Part shown: positions 47,683 to 56,502 of the stretch, piece by piece
Position numbering within the stretch: position 1 is the stretch's first letter
Layout: each line of letters begins with the position of its first letter
Assembly: GCF_023715485.1 (NCBI RefSeq)
Contig: NZ_JAMBOF010000002.1
Coordinates: 62,001 to 126,000, forward strand
Reading direction: 5' to 3'
DNA from: Mesobacillus subterraneus
GTDB lineage: Bacteria > Bacillota > Bacilli > Bacillales > Cytobacillaceae
DNA: 64,000 bases
The notes under the pieces: generated by a model
Seen by the model: the letters and a program-made list of their open reading frames with translations, nothing else
Databases searched by the model: none
Told to the model about the DNA's origin: nothing
Translations under genes and position numbers: made by a program

Positions 47683-48168
47683 CCCCATACCCTCCTAAAT
47701 AATCTTCATCTTCACAACTTCCACATAACTTCCCCATAAGTTCTACATACCTACTTATTATTATAAAGATAAGAAATCACCAAGGAGTTGGCGAAAAAGG
47801 AAAAATTAACGACATTCTCATCCTCGCGACTCGAACGCAATCCTTTTTGAATAACAGGGTTCGGAAAAACCCTAACCCGAAAATCGAAAACTCTAAGGAT
47901 CTCGATTTTCATCCCGCTTAGCGACTCTGCGGAAAATCCCATTCCGTTAGATCTTCTGAGTGCTCTGGCTTTAAACGTTTTGCAAACTTCCCTTTTTATC
48001 AATAAATGGTTTTGAATTCAAAACCTCCCTAATTCAAAAGCTGGCCAAGTGCCAGCCTCTTTTTTTTGCAATAAACAAATCTATTTTGTTTTGAAAAACT
48101 ATATTCTCCTCTGTTTCTCGATACTTTTTTAGTATGATTGTCTTAAGATTACCTGGGGAGTGGCGGAT
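47683..48168. other. Gene-free region with hairpins and an orphan terminator
   Basis: I see no credible protein gene in these 486 bases. Hairpins GGGTTCGG..AACCCG (about 47858-47880) and GAAAATCGA / TCGATTTTC (about 47879-47911) are followed by a plus-strand terminator GCTGGC / GCCAGC with T8 at 48039-48066, although no plus-strand gene ends here. It could encode a small RNA. Confidence 0.4.
48039..48066 (+). terminator. Orphan Rho-independent terminator
   Basis: GCTGGC / GCCAGC stem with a CAAGT loop, then CTCTTTTTTTT on the plus strand. No plus-strand gene precedes it within 2.4 kb. Confidence 0.65.
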
Positions 48169-49518
48169 ATGGATCGTATTTCATTAAAAATAGGAGCAGT
48201 TTTCTTTGTAACAATTTTATTAGTAGAAGGAATCTTATTTTATTACCTGCATTCTTCCATCATCCACTCACGGATCGACGAGGAGCTTGCCGCACTGCAA
48301 ACCCGCGGCAACAACCACCGCGATATCCTTGAAAGCTCTTATCTCGATGAGACCATTCATCATATTTCATCAATGGAATCCCGGACAGATACTCATGTAC
48401 TGATTACTGATCATAATGGAGAAATCGTTTCGTCATCGACTCCGGTGGACATTGCCATGAACGAAATCATTGCAGAGGCACCCGAGGACGTGAAGCGGGC
48501 CGGTTTGATTCTTGAGGATGATTGGAAAAAAAAGAAATACATTGCCTCTGTCAGCCCTCTTAATGGTGACGGTGCGGTTTATATGTTTAAAAATACCGAA
48601 CGTGTCCAGGGACTGATTACTAAGCTGAACAAGCATTTCTGGCTGGCTGGAATACTGCTGATGACTTCCATGGCCATCATCACTCTTTTCCTTTCAAGAT
48701 TCATCACAAAGCCTGTTATCAAGATGAATGAAGCGACTCTTAAAATCCGGAAGGGCGACTATTCCGTGACTCTGCCCCGGCTCGGGAAGGATGAATTAGG
48801 CGAACTGGGTGAGTCGATCCAGGTGCTTGCCAATGACCTGAACCATATCAAAAAGCAACGGAATGAATTTCTCGCGAGCATTTCCCATGAGCTAAGAACC
48901 CCTCTTACCTATATCAAAGGGTATGCTGACATTGCCGGGAAAGAAAATACGGCACCTGAGGACAGAAGCAAATATTTGCAGATCATTTTGGAGGAGGCTA
49001 CGAAGCTATCCGCTTTGATCAAAGGATTATTTGACCTTGCCAAGATGGACGAAAATACTTTTACAATTAAAAAAGAGCCGCTTGAACTTTGCGGCTTTTT
49101 GCGAACGATCCATTCGAAAATCGAGCCGTCGTTCATTGAGAAAAAAATCAAGCTTAAATATATCTGTTCTGGGGAAGTATATATCGAGGCTGATCCTGTC
49201 CGCCTTGAACAGATCATCATCAACCTGCTGGATAATGCGAGAAAGTACTCAGAAGAAGGCACCACTTCAAAGATACAGGTCTTTAAAAAGGACGGAAAAC
49301 TGCACATTTCTATTCAAGATGAAGGAAAAGGCATCCCGAAAGAGGACCAGCAGTGGATTTTTGACCGATTTTACCGAGTCGACAAGTCACGGTCCAAAGC
49401 ATTAGGCGGTTCTGGCCTCGGACTCGCGATTGTAAAAGAGCTTGTCGAAGCCCATGGAGGAAAAGTCACGCTAACAAGCGAATTAAATAAAGGTTCAACT
49501 TTCGATATCATTCTTTAG
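48169..49518 (+). CDS. Orphan sensor histidine kinase
   Basis: This 449-residue membrane sensor kinase has TM1 (about 6-26), an extracytoplasmic region of about 130 residues, TM2 (about 158-178), HAMP (PVIKMNEATLKIRKGDY), HisKA with ISHELRTPLTYIKGY, and HATPase_c with INLLDNARKYSEEG, QDEGKGIPKED and GLGLAIVKELVEAHGG. No response regulator is adjacent, so its partner must be elsewhere, perhaps the regulator at 46963-47682. The ATG at 48169 has GGGGAG upstream. Confidence 0.9.
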   Translation: MDRISLKIGAVFFVTILLVEGILFYYLHSSIIHSRIDEELAALQTRGNNHRDILESSYLDETIHHISSMESRTDTHVLITDHNGEIVSSSTPVDIAMNEIIAEAPEDVKRAGLILEDDWKKKKYIASVSPLNGDGAVYMFKNTERVQGLITKLNKHFWLAGILLMTSMAIITLFLSRFITKPVIKMNEATLKIRKGDYSVTLPRLGKDELGELGESIQVLANDLNHIKKQRNEFLASISHELRTPLTYIKGYADIAGKENTAPEDRSKYLQIILEEATKLSALIKGLFDLAKMDENTFTIKKEPLELCGFLRTIHSKIEPSFIEKKIKLKYICSGEVYIEADPVRLEQIIINLLDNARKYSEEGTTSKIQVFKKDGKLHISIQDEGKGIPKEDQQWIFDRFYRVDKSRSKALGGSGLGLAIVKELVEAHGGKVTLTSELNKGSTFDIIL

Positions 49519-49625
49519 AACACTTCTTCGCATCACTGGCATTCGCAGGTTATTATTTTTTTACATGGATTGTCCCGCAATTGGTTTTAAAACCCGGAAA
49601 TATGGAATACATAATTAAAGGGGTG

Positions 49626-49934
49626 ATGTCATTGAGACAAGTTGAGCGTTTGCAGGAAATAATTGATGCTGCGAAAAAAGAAAGCAATGGCAATAAAGTT
49701 TTGGTCAGCCAGCATGAAACCTCCCGCTCTGCCGTAACATTGGGCGACGAGGACACTGAATCCGGCACGAGGCTGCGCGTGAAGGTTGTGTTGAACGATT
49801 CCCTCTACTACTCTGAGGAATTCATGGATGACACGCTTTACGAAGAGGCCAGCAAGATGATTAAAGAGCTGAAAGATCTTGCACAGGTGGAATTGGTAAG
49901 CGAAGCTGAAATCCAGGACGCAGTGAAGGTGTAA
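49626..49934 (+). CDS. Hypothetical protein
   Basis: This 102-residue acidic protein is not assigned to a family: a basic N-terminal helix RQVERLQEIIDAAKKE, a central strand-rich part TRLRVKVVLNDSLYYSEEF and a C-terminal helix SKMIKELKDLAQVELVSEAE. The start is set at the ATG at 49626, with AAAGGGGTG directly before it. A clear terminator follows. It appears to be a single-gene transcript. Confidence 0.7.
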   Translation: MSLRQVERLQEIIDAAKKESNGNKVLVSQHETSRSAVTLGDEDTESGTRLRVKVVLNDSLYYSEEFMDDTLYEEASKMIKELKDLAQVELVSEAEIQDAVKV

Positions 49935-49952
49935 TAATATATTGATACTGAT

Positions 49953-49983
49953 TGAGGCGGCTGACATTTCAGCTGCCTTTTTT
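49953..49983 (+). terminator. Rho-independent terminator
   Basis: GAGGCGGCTGA / TCAGCTGCC hairpin with TTTTTT after the hypothetical gene ending at 49934. Confidence 0.8.
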
Positions 49984-50132
49984 GATGTTATTTCTGTTAA
50001 TAGAAACCTCGTTATTTACCCTCTTATTCTGTAAAATCCAGTGAATATATGTCAGCCACAGTAAGATTTTTTACATAATTCAGCCCTTTCACTGGGAAAA
50101 CTAACATGTACACACTAAAAGGAGGATTTCCA

Positions 50133-50288
50133 ATGACGAAAAAGAACAATAAAGGCAGCAAGAATCAAAATTCGCCTAAACTGGGGAACCAAATGGCCGA
50201 GTTTTCCGGCGAGCTGACCAGCGGGGACAACAGCAAAGGCAATAAACGTAACAAAGACCAGAGCGATAAGACGGATCGGCATCACTAG
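50133..50288 (+). CDS. Small hydrophilic protein
   Basis: This 51-residue protein is very rich in Lys, Asn, Ser and Gly (MTKKNNKGSKNQNSPKLGNQ) and ends DRHH. It has a perfect AAAGGAGG ribosome site 7 bases before the ATG. The composition is like small spore-associated proteins, but no family is recognised. Confidence 0.65.
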   Translation: MTKKNNKGSKNQNSPKLGNQMAEFSGELTSGDNSKGNKRNKDQSDKTDRHH

Positions 50289-50339
50289 GCCGGAATCAAA
50301 CTGGCCCCTAATGAATTTCATCTGATCCCCTAAACGCAT

Positions 50340-50367
50340 GAAAAAGCCGGCGATCGCCGGCTTTTAG
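50340..50367. terminator. Bidirectional terminator
   Basis: AAAAAGCCGGCGATCGCCGGCTTTT is a perfect palindromic stem between converging small genes ending at 50288 and 50364. Confidence 0.9.
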
Positions 50368-50555
50368 TCCATATCCGTAAGAATGGCAGATTGGTTATTC
50401 AGGTTCGCAGGGTCGACTCCATTGCTTTCATTTTCATCGTAAAATGCTTCCTGGAGCTTCATGTTTGCTTCAGCTGTCTCGATTTGTTCTTCTTCGGAAC
50501 CTGATTTGACTTGTTTGGAATTCGGATCTATATTTACAAACTTATCTTTTTTCAT
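50364..50555 (-). CDS. Small acidic hypothetical protein
   Basis: This 63-residue acidic protein starts MKKDKFVNIDPNSKQVKSG and continues with a helical EEEQIETAEANMKLQEAFYDE segment. The ATG has GGAGGG upstream. It is not assigned to a family. It is convergent with the small basic protein at 50133-50288. Confidence 0.65.
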   Translation of the reverse strand: MKKDKFVNIDPNSKQVKSGSEEEQIETAEANMKLQEAFYDENESNGVDPANLNNQSAILTDMD

Positions 50556-50639
50556 TACTAATCCCTCCTGTAAGTTAGTATCAGCATTAGGTTATTCTTT
50601 TACCCAAAAATCAGCCTATACTATCCTGCAAAAAATGGA

Positions 50640-51557
50640 TTATCTAAGAACGGATGCTGCCATTCTCACATAGGTATGACGCTTTCCGCGGACGACTATT
50701 GAATAGGCAATGATATTTTCCGGTGAAGCAATGCCTGCTGCTCCTGCATCACCGATATGATACAGATCGGCTCCTGCCATTTTGCTGTTTAACGCGATTT
50801 GTTTTACCGTATCCTCATCTGCCCCCTCCTGGCTTGTGCCAGTCGTAAGGATAGCCAAAGCTCCTTTTTGGTGGACCAGATCCACTAGCTTAGAAGTCTT
50901 CTCTACAGTAAAGCCTGGCACGGTTCCAGGTGAAGGAATCAAAATGATATCCGCTCCCGCTTCTACGAAAGCATGTAAAGTTTCCTCTGTCATCATTGAG
51001 CTGCCTGTCTCTCCCGCTACCCCTGCGCCGTGCATTTTTCCGGCGATGATCAAGCCTTCTGGACCGAACGCTGCCCGGGCTTTCTCAATCGCTTTTGTAA
51101 TTTCTGCATTTGTGACACCTGTTTTTGGATTCCCCGTTAGACAGACAAAGTCAAAACCCAGTTCCCTCGCCCTCTTGAGAGCTGCATCGCTAGCAATCCT
51201 TCCTTCTGGCAGCTGCTGGAGCGACTCGAGCTTGTCCGCCTGAAGATCGACCGGTTCAAGATTGAGGCCAATCGGGCGCCCGACGTGCTGTTTCAACTTG
51301 CGGACTACCTCTTCGGGTTCCGTCTCAACCAGACTTTCGATTGAAGGATTCATTACATCGAAAAAGTTCAATAGAATGAGATCCGCTCCAAACGCTGCGG
51401 CTATCTCTGCATTTGTAACCGCGGGATAAAGCGGCGAGAACGCTCCAATCACCTCGGACAAAATTGTTCTCCCTTCCGAAGCGATAATTGCTTTTTTCAA
51501 ATCCTGCCCCGTCATTAGCTCGAAATCTGACGCTGTGCAATCCAATAGACGTTTCAT
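50640..51557 (-). CDS. TIM-barrel protein of the DUF7916 type (PEP-mutase-like)
   Basis: This 305-residue protein begins MKRLLDCTASDFELMTGQDL and has TIM-barrel-like segments (VTNAEIAAAFGADLILLNFFDV; LGFDFVCLTGNPKTGVTNAEI; EAGADIILIPSPGTVPGF; GADLYHIGDAGAAGI). It belongs to a family usually linked to PTS genes and sometimes mis-called haloacid dehalogenase-like; I see no HAD motif. It lies downstream of a GlcNAc-type PTS gene on the same strand, separated by a terminator and a repeat. The reaction is unknown. Confidence 0.75.
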   Translation of the reverse strand: MKRLLDCTASDFELMTGQDLKKAIIASEGRTILSEVIGAFSPLYPAVTNAEIAAAFGADLILLNFFDVMNPSIESLVETEPEEVVRKLKQHVGRPIGLNLEPVDLQADKLESLQQLPEGRIASDAALKRARELGFDFVCLTGNPKTGVTNAEITKAIEKARAAFGPEGLIIAGKMHGAGVAGETGSSMMTEETLHAFVEAGADIILIPSPGTVPGFTVEKTSKLVDLVHQKGALAILTTGTSQEGADEDTVKQIALNSKMAGADLYHIGDAGAAGIASPENIIAYSIVVRGKRHTYVRMAASVLR

Positions 51558-51585
51558 AAATTAATCCCTCCATTCTATGTAATAA

Positions 51586-51618
51586 GAAAAGCGCAAGCGC
51601 TGGAACTGGGCAATTCTC
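51586..51618. repeat. GAAAAGCGC-type repeat, short copy
   Basis: GAAAAGCGCAAGCGC is joined to GCTGGAACTGGGCAATTCTC, the two ends of the repeat without an interior. It is again preceded by TAATAA, but lies upstream of the gene at 50640 rather than after a stop. Confidence 0.65.
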
Positions 51619-51648
51619 AAATTGAATTTATATACTTTCCTATAAAAA

Positions 51649-51673
51649 AACTTGGCGGTAGAAACCGCCAAGT
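51649..51673 (-). terminator. Rho-independent terminator of the PTS gene
   Basis: The perfect ACTTGGCGGT / ACCGCCAAGT stem is followed by TTTTTTT on the minus strand, 16 bases past the PTS stop codon. Confidence 0.92.
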
Positions 51674-51689
51674 CGTCTGAGCTTAATGC

Positions 51690-53066
51690 TTATTTACGCT
51701 TCATTTCATTGGCTAGAAACTCAACATCGGTACCAACAATAACTTGAAGGTCTGTCTTATTAAGTTTAAGCACACCTTTTGCGCCGAGTCTCTTAAGCTC
51801 TGCTTCATTTACTTTATCCATATCAGCAACTTTTAACCGAAGGCGGGTAACACAGTTGTCGAGCTCCTTCAGGTTGTCTTTGCCTCCAAGGGCTGCAAGA
51901 TACTGGTCACCAAGTTCAGCGTAATTTCCTTTTCCAGAGCCACTTTCAGTGAATTCACCCTCTACTTCGTCTTCACGGCCTGGTGTCTTCAGGTCAAGCT
52001 TGATGATCAGGAAGTAGAATATCAAGAAGTACAGGGCTGCATAAACCAAACCAACTCCCAATAGCAGCAATGGTTTTTGGGCAATTCCGTAGTTCAGGAC
52101 ATAGTCAATCGCACCGGCCGAGAACCCAAAACCATGGTGGATATCCAGCATATAAGTAATCGACATCGCTAGGCCAGTCAATACAGCGTGGATTCCATAT
52201 AAGAATGGAGATAGGAACATGAACAAGAATTCGATTGGTTCTGTGATACCAGTTAGGAATGACGTGAAGGCCACACCGGCAAGGGCACCTGTAACTGCCT
52301 TTTTACGTTCTTTTTTAGCTGCGGCAATCATTGCGAAAGCTGCGGCTGGAAGGCCGAACATCATCACCGGGAAGAAACCATTCATGAAGATTCCGGCTTT
52401 CGGGTCACCAGCGAAGAAACGGTTCAGGTCACCTTTTACTACATCGCCAGCTGCATTTGTGAATTCACCAAATTCAAACCATACAAGTGTGTTCAGAACG
52501 TGGTGAAGACCCATCGGAATCAATAAACGGTTCAAGAATCCGAATACACCTACACCAAGTGCACCAGCACCAACGATCCATTCGCCGATATTGTTGATGC
52601 CAGCCTGGATTGGCGGCCATACATAACCGAAGACTCCGGCTAAAACGATCATCACCAATGAAGTAATGATCGGGACGAAGCGTTTGCCGCCGAAGAATCC
52701 TAGCCAGTCTGGCAGCTTAATATCATGATAGCGGTTGTAAAGCAAGCCAGCGATTACCCCTGATAAAATACCGCCTAGCACCGCCATGTTGATGCTTTCA
52801 TTTACTGCACCTGCACCTTTTGTCAAAACGAAGTAACCGATCGCACCGGCGAGACCAGCAGCGCCGTTCCCATCCTTGGCAATTCCGACAGCCACTCCGA
52901 TCGCGAACAATAGCGCAAGGTTTGCAAAAATCGCGTCACCTGCTGCAGAAATAAAAGGAATATTCAATAAGTCCGGTTGCCCGAGGCGCAGCAATAGCGC
53001 AGCTGCAGGTAAAACAGCGATTGGAAGCATCAACGCTTTACCGATTTTTTGTAAAAATCCTAGCAC
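51690..53066 (-). CDS. nagP: PTS N-acetylglucosamine-type transporter, EIICB (NagP-like)
   Basis: This 458-residue protein fuses an EIIC membrane domain (about 1-350; GITEPIEFLFMFLSPFLYGIHAV region) and an EIIB domain (about 385-458) with the phosphorylated cysteine in LDNCVTRLRLKV. No EIIA is attached, so it needs a separate glucose-type EIIA. The sequence is closest to N-acetylglucosamine transporters such as B. subtilis NagP. The start is taken as the GTG at 53066, which has GAGG eight bases upstream. A cre-like palindrome lies 25 bases before it. Confidence 0.9.
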   Translation of the reverse strand: MLGFLQKIGKALMLPIAVLPAAALLLRLGQPDLLNIPFISAAGDAIFANLALLFAIGVAVGIAKDGNGAAGLAGAIGYFVLTKGAGAVNESINMAVLGGILSGVIAGLLYNRYHDIKLPDWLGFFGGKRFVPIITSLVMIVLAGVFGYVWPPIQAGINNIGEWIVGAGALGVGVFGFLNRLLIPMGLHHVLNTLVWFEFGEFTNAAGDVVKGDLNRFFAGDPKAGIFMNGFFPVMMFGLPAAAFAMIAAAKKERKKAVTGALAGVAFTSFLTGITEPIEFLFMFLSPFLYGIHAVLTGLAMSITYMLDIHHGFGFSAGAIDYVLNYGIAQKPLLLLGVGLVYAALYFLIFYFLIIKLDLKTPGREDEVEGEFTESGSGKGNYAELGDQYLAALGGKDNLKELDNCVTRLRLKVADMDKVNEAELKRLGAKGVLKLNKTDLQVIVGTDVEFLANEMKRK

Positions 53067-53090
53067 ACTCAACACCTCTTTCGATAAGAT

Positions 53091-53104
53091 TGTAAATGCT
53101 TACA
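53091..53104 (-). promoter_or_regulatory. Candidate cre (catabolite response element)
   Basis: TGTAAATGCTTACA is a palindrome close to the CcpA site TGTAAGCGTTAACA, located 25 bases before the start of the PTS gene. It could also be a GntR-type operator. Confidence 0.45.
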
Positions 53105-53340
53105 TTTTTCGAGTGCATTGTAGAAATTTGTAAACATTATACCTAGTTTAACACTTCGACTCCCTAAAGAACACCCTATAAAAAGACTATTTATAATATT
53201 TTGACTTCAGAAGATGGAGCGCTCCCTTCATGAGTGTCATCACCCAGAGAAATGGGACATGGGCTTATACCTATAGCTTATTCGATTCTTTATATAAAAT
53301 TCCTTTGAGCCTCTTCAAAATGAATACAGTCACCGTAATA

Positions 53341-53366
53341 TAAAAAACCTGCGGCAACCGCAGGTT
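53341..53366 (-). terminator. Rho-independent terminator of the MASE3-PAS gene
   Basis: AACCTGCGG / CCGCAGGTT with a 3-base loop, then TTTTTATATT on the minus strand. Confidence 0.85.
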
Positions 53367-53377
53367 CTGTCGTAGTT

Positions 53378-54583
53378 CTATTGGGCGCTTGCCTTTGCAT
53401 TCCTTGAACACCGGTCCAAACGTGAAGATTTTACAATTCCCATCACCGCGCCGGCGATTTCAACCACCTCGCCATTGTTCATGACTGGCATAAGTGAAAT
53501 GGCATACGTATTACCGCCAATCTCAATGTCGAAGACAATTTTTTCATTATTGTTCCAGACACATTCATAATATTTTTCAATTCTCGCAGCTTTTCCCGGC
53601 AGAAATTCTACGAGAGTTTTGCCATTCACTTCATTCGGCGTGAAGCCCAGGTCGTCCAGCAGCGCACCTCCAATGATCTGATGGATAAAATCATTCCCCT
53701 GTTTAGTCAGTTTAAAGATGATTCCATAGTGCGTCTGGATCATCTCCTCTGTCTGGCGCCAGATTTTTTCTTGCGGGTCCTTCAGGAAGCTGTCATCTGC
53801 AATCGTCGAGAAATAAAAACCTTTCATGATGAAAAAGTACCCAAGCGCTTTGAAAATATGCCCGGTGAAATTGTCGATGTCATAAACGCTTTGATATATG
53901 GTAAAAATGAGCCCGGACAAAAATAAAAATGTAAATGCCAGGGCGATGTATAGATGCTGCCCATTTTTGCCTTCATTATAAAAATAAAGCGAGATGACAA
54001 TGGAGATAAAATGCAGGAAGCTTACACTGTACTCAAAGAGATTTTTTAAAATTGTCGTACCTTCCCCTTCAATTACGAGAAGCGGCAAGCTTTGTTCATA
54101 CTTAAATACGATAAACGAAATAGACCCGATGACCACAGCGCATAAAACAAGGCATGCCCGCCTTGGATCCAGCTTCAGTTGCCTGTCTGGAATTATAAGG
54201 ACAATCACCATCATCAAAGACTCAATGATGCGCGCGGAAATCCAGAACCATGTAGCTTTGGCAATTGAACTTTCGGTTATGAAAAATGGCATTCCCTTAA
54301 AAGACAGAGTATGCAATAAATCCAGCATCCCGACGATGAAAAATAAAAATGACAGCAAGAGAATTTTGCGCGACCTCGAAAAATTAAACGATTTCCACCC
54401 GTATGAAAAAATCGAAAATGAAACAGCTATGCTGAAAAACTCAAGAATCGTATGGATTGCGATATAGTTTTCTGGATTGAGATAAGTTGAAAGGTTTGAA
54501 TGATAGAGATGAATCAGCATTAGCAGCAATACTGCCGATACAATGTACACAAGAAATCTTCTCTCAGACATGCTCTTCTCCAT
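53378..54583 (-). CDS. MASE3 membrane sensor domain with PAS, no output domain
   Basis: Residues about 10-265 form a MASE3-type membrane sensory domain with seven or eight helices (MLDLLHTLSFKGMPFF; WFWISARIIESLMM). Residues about 275-385 form a PAS domain (EEMIQTHYGIIFKLTKQGNDF; LLDDLGFTPNEVNGKTLVEFLPG). MASE3 normally sits in front of a GGDEF, EAL or kinase domain, but here the protein ends after PAS. It may signal through a partner protein or be a truncated relic. It lies alone between nagP and the YeiH gene. Confidence 0.8.
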   Translation of the reverse strand: MEKSMSERRFLVYIVSAVLLLMLIHLYHSNLSTYLNPENYIAIHTILEFFSIAVSFSIFSYGWKSFNFSRSRKILLLSFLFFIVGMLDLLHTLSFKGMPFFITESSIAKATWFWISARIIESLMMVIVLIIPDRQLKLDPRRACLVLCAVVIGSISFIVFKYEQSLPLLVIEGEGTTILKNLFEYSVSFLHFISIVISLYFYNEGKNGQHLYIALAFTFLFLSGLIFTIYQSVYDIDNFTGHIFKALGYFFIMKGFYFSTIADDSFLKDPQEKIWRQTEEMIQTHYGIIFKLTKQGNDFIHQIIGGALLDDLGFTPNEVNGKTLVEFLPGKAARIEKYYECVWNNNEKIVFDIEIGGNTYAISLMPVMNNGEVVEIAGAVMGIVKSSRLDRCSRNAKASAQ

Positions 54584-54768
54584 TTTGCTCACCTGCTTCT
54601 GAAAGATATGGTTACTTTAAATTATAAGCACGCAGCAGGGCTGCAGCGTAAGGTACATATATCAGTTTTGTGAAAATTGACAATTTGGCAGGAATACTAA
54701 TTGGGGTTTTGCTATTTTTCTTTTATTCGGTAAAGTGGTAGTTAGCTAGATTAAAAGGACGTGTAGTA

Positions 54769-55788
54769 ATGAAAATGAATGACTTTCTGCCCCGTTTTAC
54801 CCTTCCTGTCATGAAAGGCATTTTATTGACATTGGCCTTGGCCCTTGCCGCTAGATTCATAGCAGGCCTGCCATTTTTTTCGATCATGGGCCAGCTCGTC
54901 ATCGCCATCATGCTGGGTATGGTTTGGCGGGCAATTGCCGGAGTGAACAGCGGTCTGATGGAGGGAGCTTCATATTCCAGCAAAAAATTGCTGCGGCTCG
55001 GCATCATTCTGCTCGGGTTCAGGCTGAATCTATATGACATTTACAATGCAGGGTCGACCGTATTCTTGATTGCCTTCGCTAATTTGACATTTGCCTTATT
55101 GGTTGTGTATGGACTAAGCAGGGTTTTCAAAGTGGAGAAAAGGCTTGGCATCCTGACAGCTTGCGGGACAGCGATTTGCGGTGCAGCCGCAGTCGTCGCG
55201 ATCGCACCGGTAATCAAGGCAGATGAAAAAGAAACAGCAGTCGGCGCTGCCAACGTAGCTGTGCTCGGCACGATTTTCACAATCGTTTATACGCTGATAT
55301 TCTCTTATCTTGGGTTGAATGCGCTCGAATATGGCGTTTTATCGGGCGGCACTTTACATGAAATCGCCCATGTGGTCGCTGCTGCCGATCCGGCCGGGCA
55401 GGCTGCCCTGGACTTGGCCATCATCGTAAAATTGACCAGGGTCGCTTTACTTGTTCCGGTAGCCATTCTGATTGGCTTTTACCTTAAGCGGAAAGAAACT
55501 GGATCCGCCGGGGAAAAACTGACTTTTTCCACGCTCCCTATCCCGTGGTTCATCCTCGGCTTCCTTGCGGTCAGCGCATTCAATACGACCGGGATTGTAA
55601 GCGGATCAGCTGCAACCACAATTGTCAGTCTCGCCTACTTGCTGATCGGCATGGCCATGGCCGGACTCGGGATGAGTGTCGATTTTAAATCATTCAGGCA
55701 AATGGGCGGCAAGGCGCTGTCAGCAGGGCTGGCGGGATCTGTGCTCCTTGCAATATTTGGCTATATGTTGGTTATTGTTCTTTTATAA
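54769..55788 (+). CDS. YeiH family putative sulfate/sulfonate exporter
   Basis: This 339-residue membrane protein with about ten helices belongs to the YeiH/UPF0324 family (PF03601). Its conserved segments include LGIILLGFRLNLYDI, ACGTAICGAAAVVAIAPV and GGTLHEIAHVVAAA. Members have been proposed as sulfate or sulfonate exporters, but transport is mostly inferred. It stands alone and converges with a small gene through a shared terminator. Confidence 0.88.
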   Translation: MKMNDFLPRFTLPVMKGILLTLALALAARFIAGLPFFSIMGQLVIAIMLGMVWRAIAGVNSGLMEGASYSSKKLLRLGIILLGFRLNLYDIYNAGSTVFLIAFANLTFALLVVYGLSRVFKVEKRLGILTACGTAICGAAAVVAIAPVIKADEKETAVGAANVAVLGTIFTIVYTLIFSYLGLNALEYGVLSGGTLHEIAHVVAAADPAGQAALDLAIIVKLTRVALLVPVAILIGFYLKRKETGSAGEKLTFSTLPIPWFILGFLAVSAFNTTGIVSGSAATTIVSLAYLLIGMAMAGLGMSVDFKSFRQMGGKALSAGLAGSVLLAIFGYMLVIVLL

Positions 55789-55814
55789 AAGCTCTTTTTG
55801 TATCTTAAACTGTG

Positions 55815-55858
55815 CGAAAACAGTAAAAGCAACCAGAGTCGGCTGCTTTTACTGTTTT
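55815..55858. terminator. Bidirectional terminator
   Basis: AAAACAGTAAAAGCA / TGCTTTTACTGTTTT long stem, between converging genes at 55788 and 55857. Confidence 0.85.
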
Positions 55859-56120
55859 AATGCTGCTTATAGAACATACCATTGACGATCTCCACAAGAT
55901 CATTCGGAAGACGCTCTTCCCGTTCGATTTTATATAAATACTGAACAAATTCGCAAAGCTTCTTCGTTTGGATGAAGTCCATTTTATCCGTATGCTCTTT
56001 AAGCAAATCAAGCAATAGAATAAAGTCCTCGTCCGTATAAGTATCATTTTCGATTTTATTCCGGACCGACATGAATTGCTGCTGCTCCGCCAAATCATGC
56101 AAGATCAATTCATCATTCAT
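55857..56120 (-). CDS. Hypothetical helical protein
   Basis: This 87-residue acidic protein, MNDELILHDLAEQQQFMSVR then a helix LLLDLLKEHTDKMDFIQTKK and LVEIVNGMFYKQH at the end, appears all-helical. No family is recognised. The ribosome site AGGAGCATGTGAA precedes the ATG. The gene ends in the shared terminator. Confidence 0.7.
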   Translation of the reverse strand: MNDELILHDLAEQQQFMSVRNKIENDTYTDEDFILLLDLLKEHTDKMDFIQTKKLCEFVQYLYKIEREERLPNDLVEIVNGMFYKQH

Positions 56121-56247
56121 TTCACATGCTCCTCGCTAACAAACTGTCACTCTATTAAATTGACTCAATTATAACGTTTTAAACTAGAAATGAATAAATA
56201 TATCCACATGGTACTGAATTAGTAAAAATGGTTCTGAATTGGAAAAA

Positions 56248-56412
56248 GTAGTGATTACGGCTTAAATCGTAGTGATTATTGTCAAAAACGTAGTGATTAT
56301 TGTTTAAATCGTAGTGATTATTGTTTAAATCGTAGTGATTATTGTAAAAATCGTAGTGATTAGACGAAAGACAGAGTGATTACAGCGAAAGACGGTGTGA
56401 TTGTAGTAGGTT
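56248..56412. repeat. Degenerate tandem array, 21-bp period, core GTAGTGATT
   Basis: Eight units start with GTAGTGATT or variants at 56248, 56269, 56290, 56311, 56332, 56353, about 56373 and about 56394, thus 21-base spacing with one 20-base step. The core is the reverse complement of the core at 8330-8556. It lies beyond the glcD terminator. Confidence 0.9.
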
Positions 56413-56474
56413 TCGTTGTGAAAAATGGTTATTCCGTTGATTTTTAAACTGGTATACTCCAAATACAAAAAAAT

Positions 56475-56495
56475 AAAGCGGCACATGGCCGCTTT
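56475..56495 (-). terminator. Rho-independent terminator of glcD
   Basis: AAAGCGGC / GCCGCTTT with a 5-base loop, then TATTTTTTTG on the minus strand. Confidence 0.85.
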
Positions 56496-56502
56496 ACCTC
56501 TA

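Noticed and set aside
47751-48002. Minus-strand open frame of 83 codons
   Set aside because: TTG start without a ribosome site, no family resemblance, and it runs across hairpin sequences.
50640-51557. Haloacid dehalogenase-like hydrolase annotation
   Set aside because: No DxDxT motif or other HAD signature; the pattern of strands and glycines fits a TIM-barrel instead.
55815-55858. Further MITE copy (contains GTAAAAGCAACC-like sequence)
   Set aside because: It is explained better as a simple bidirectional terminator between converging genes; no second terminal repeat is found.
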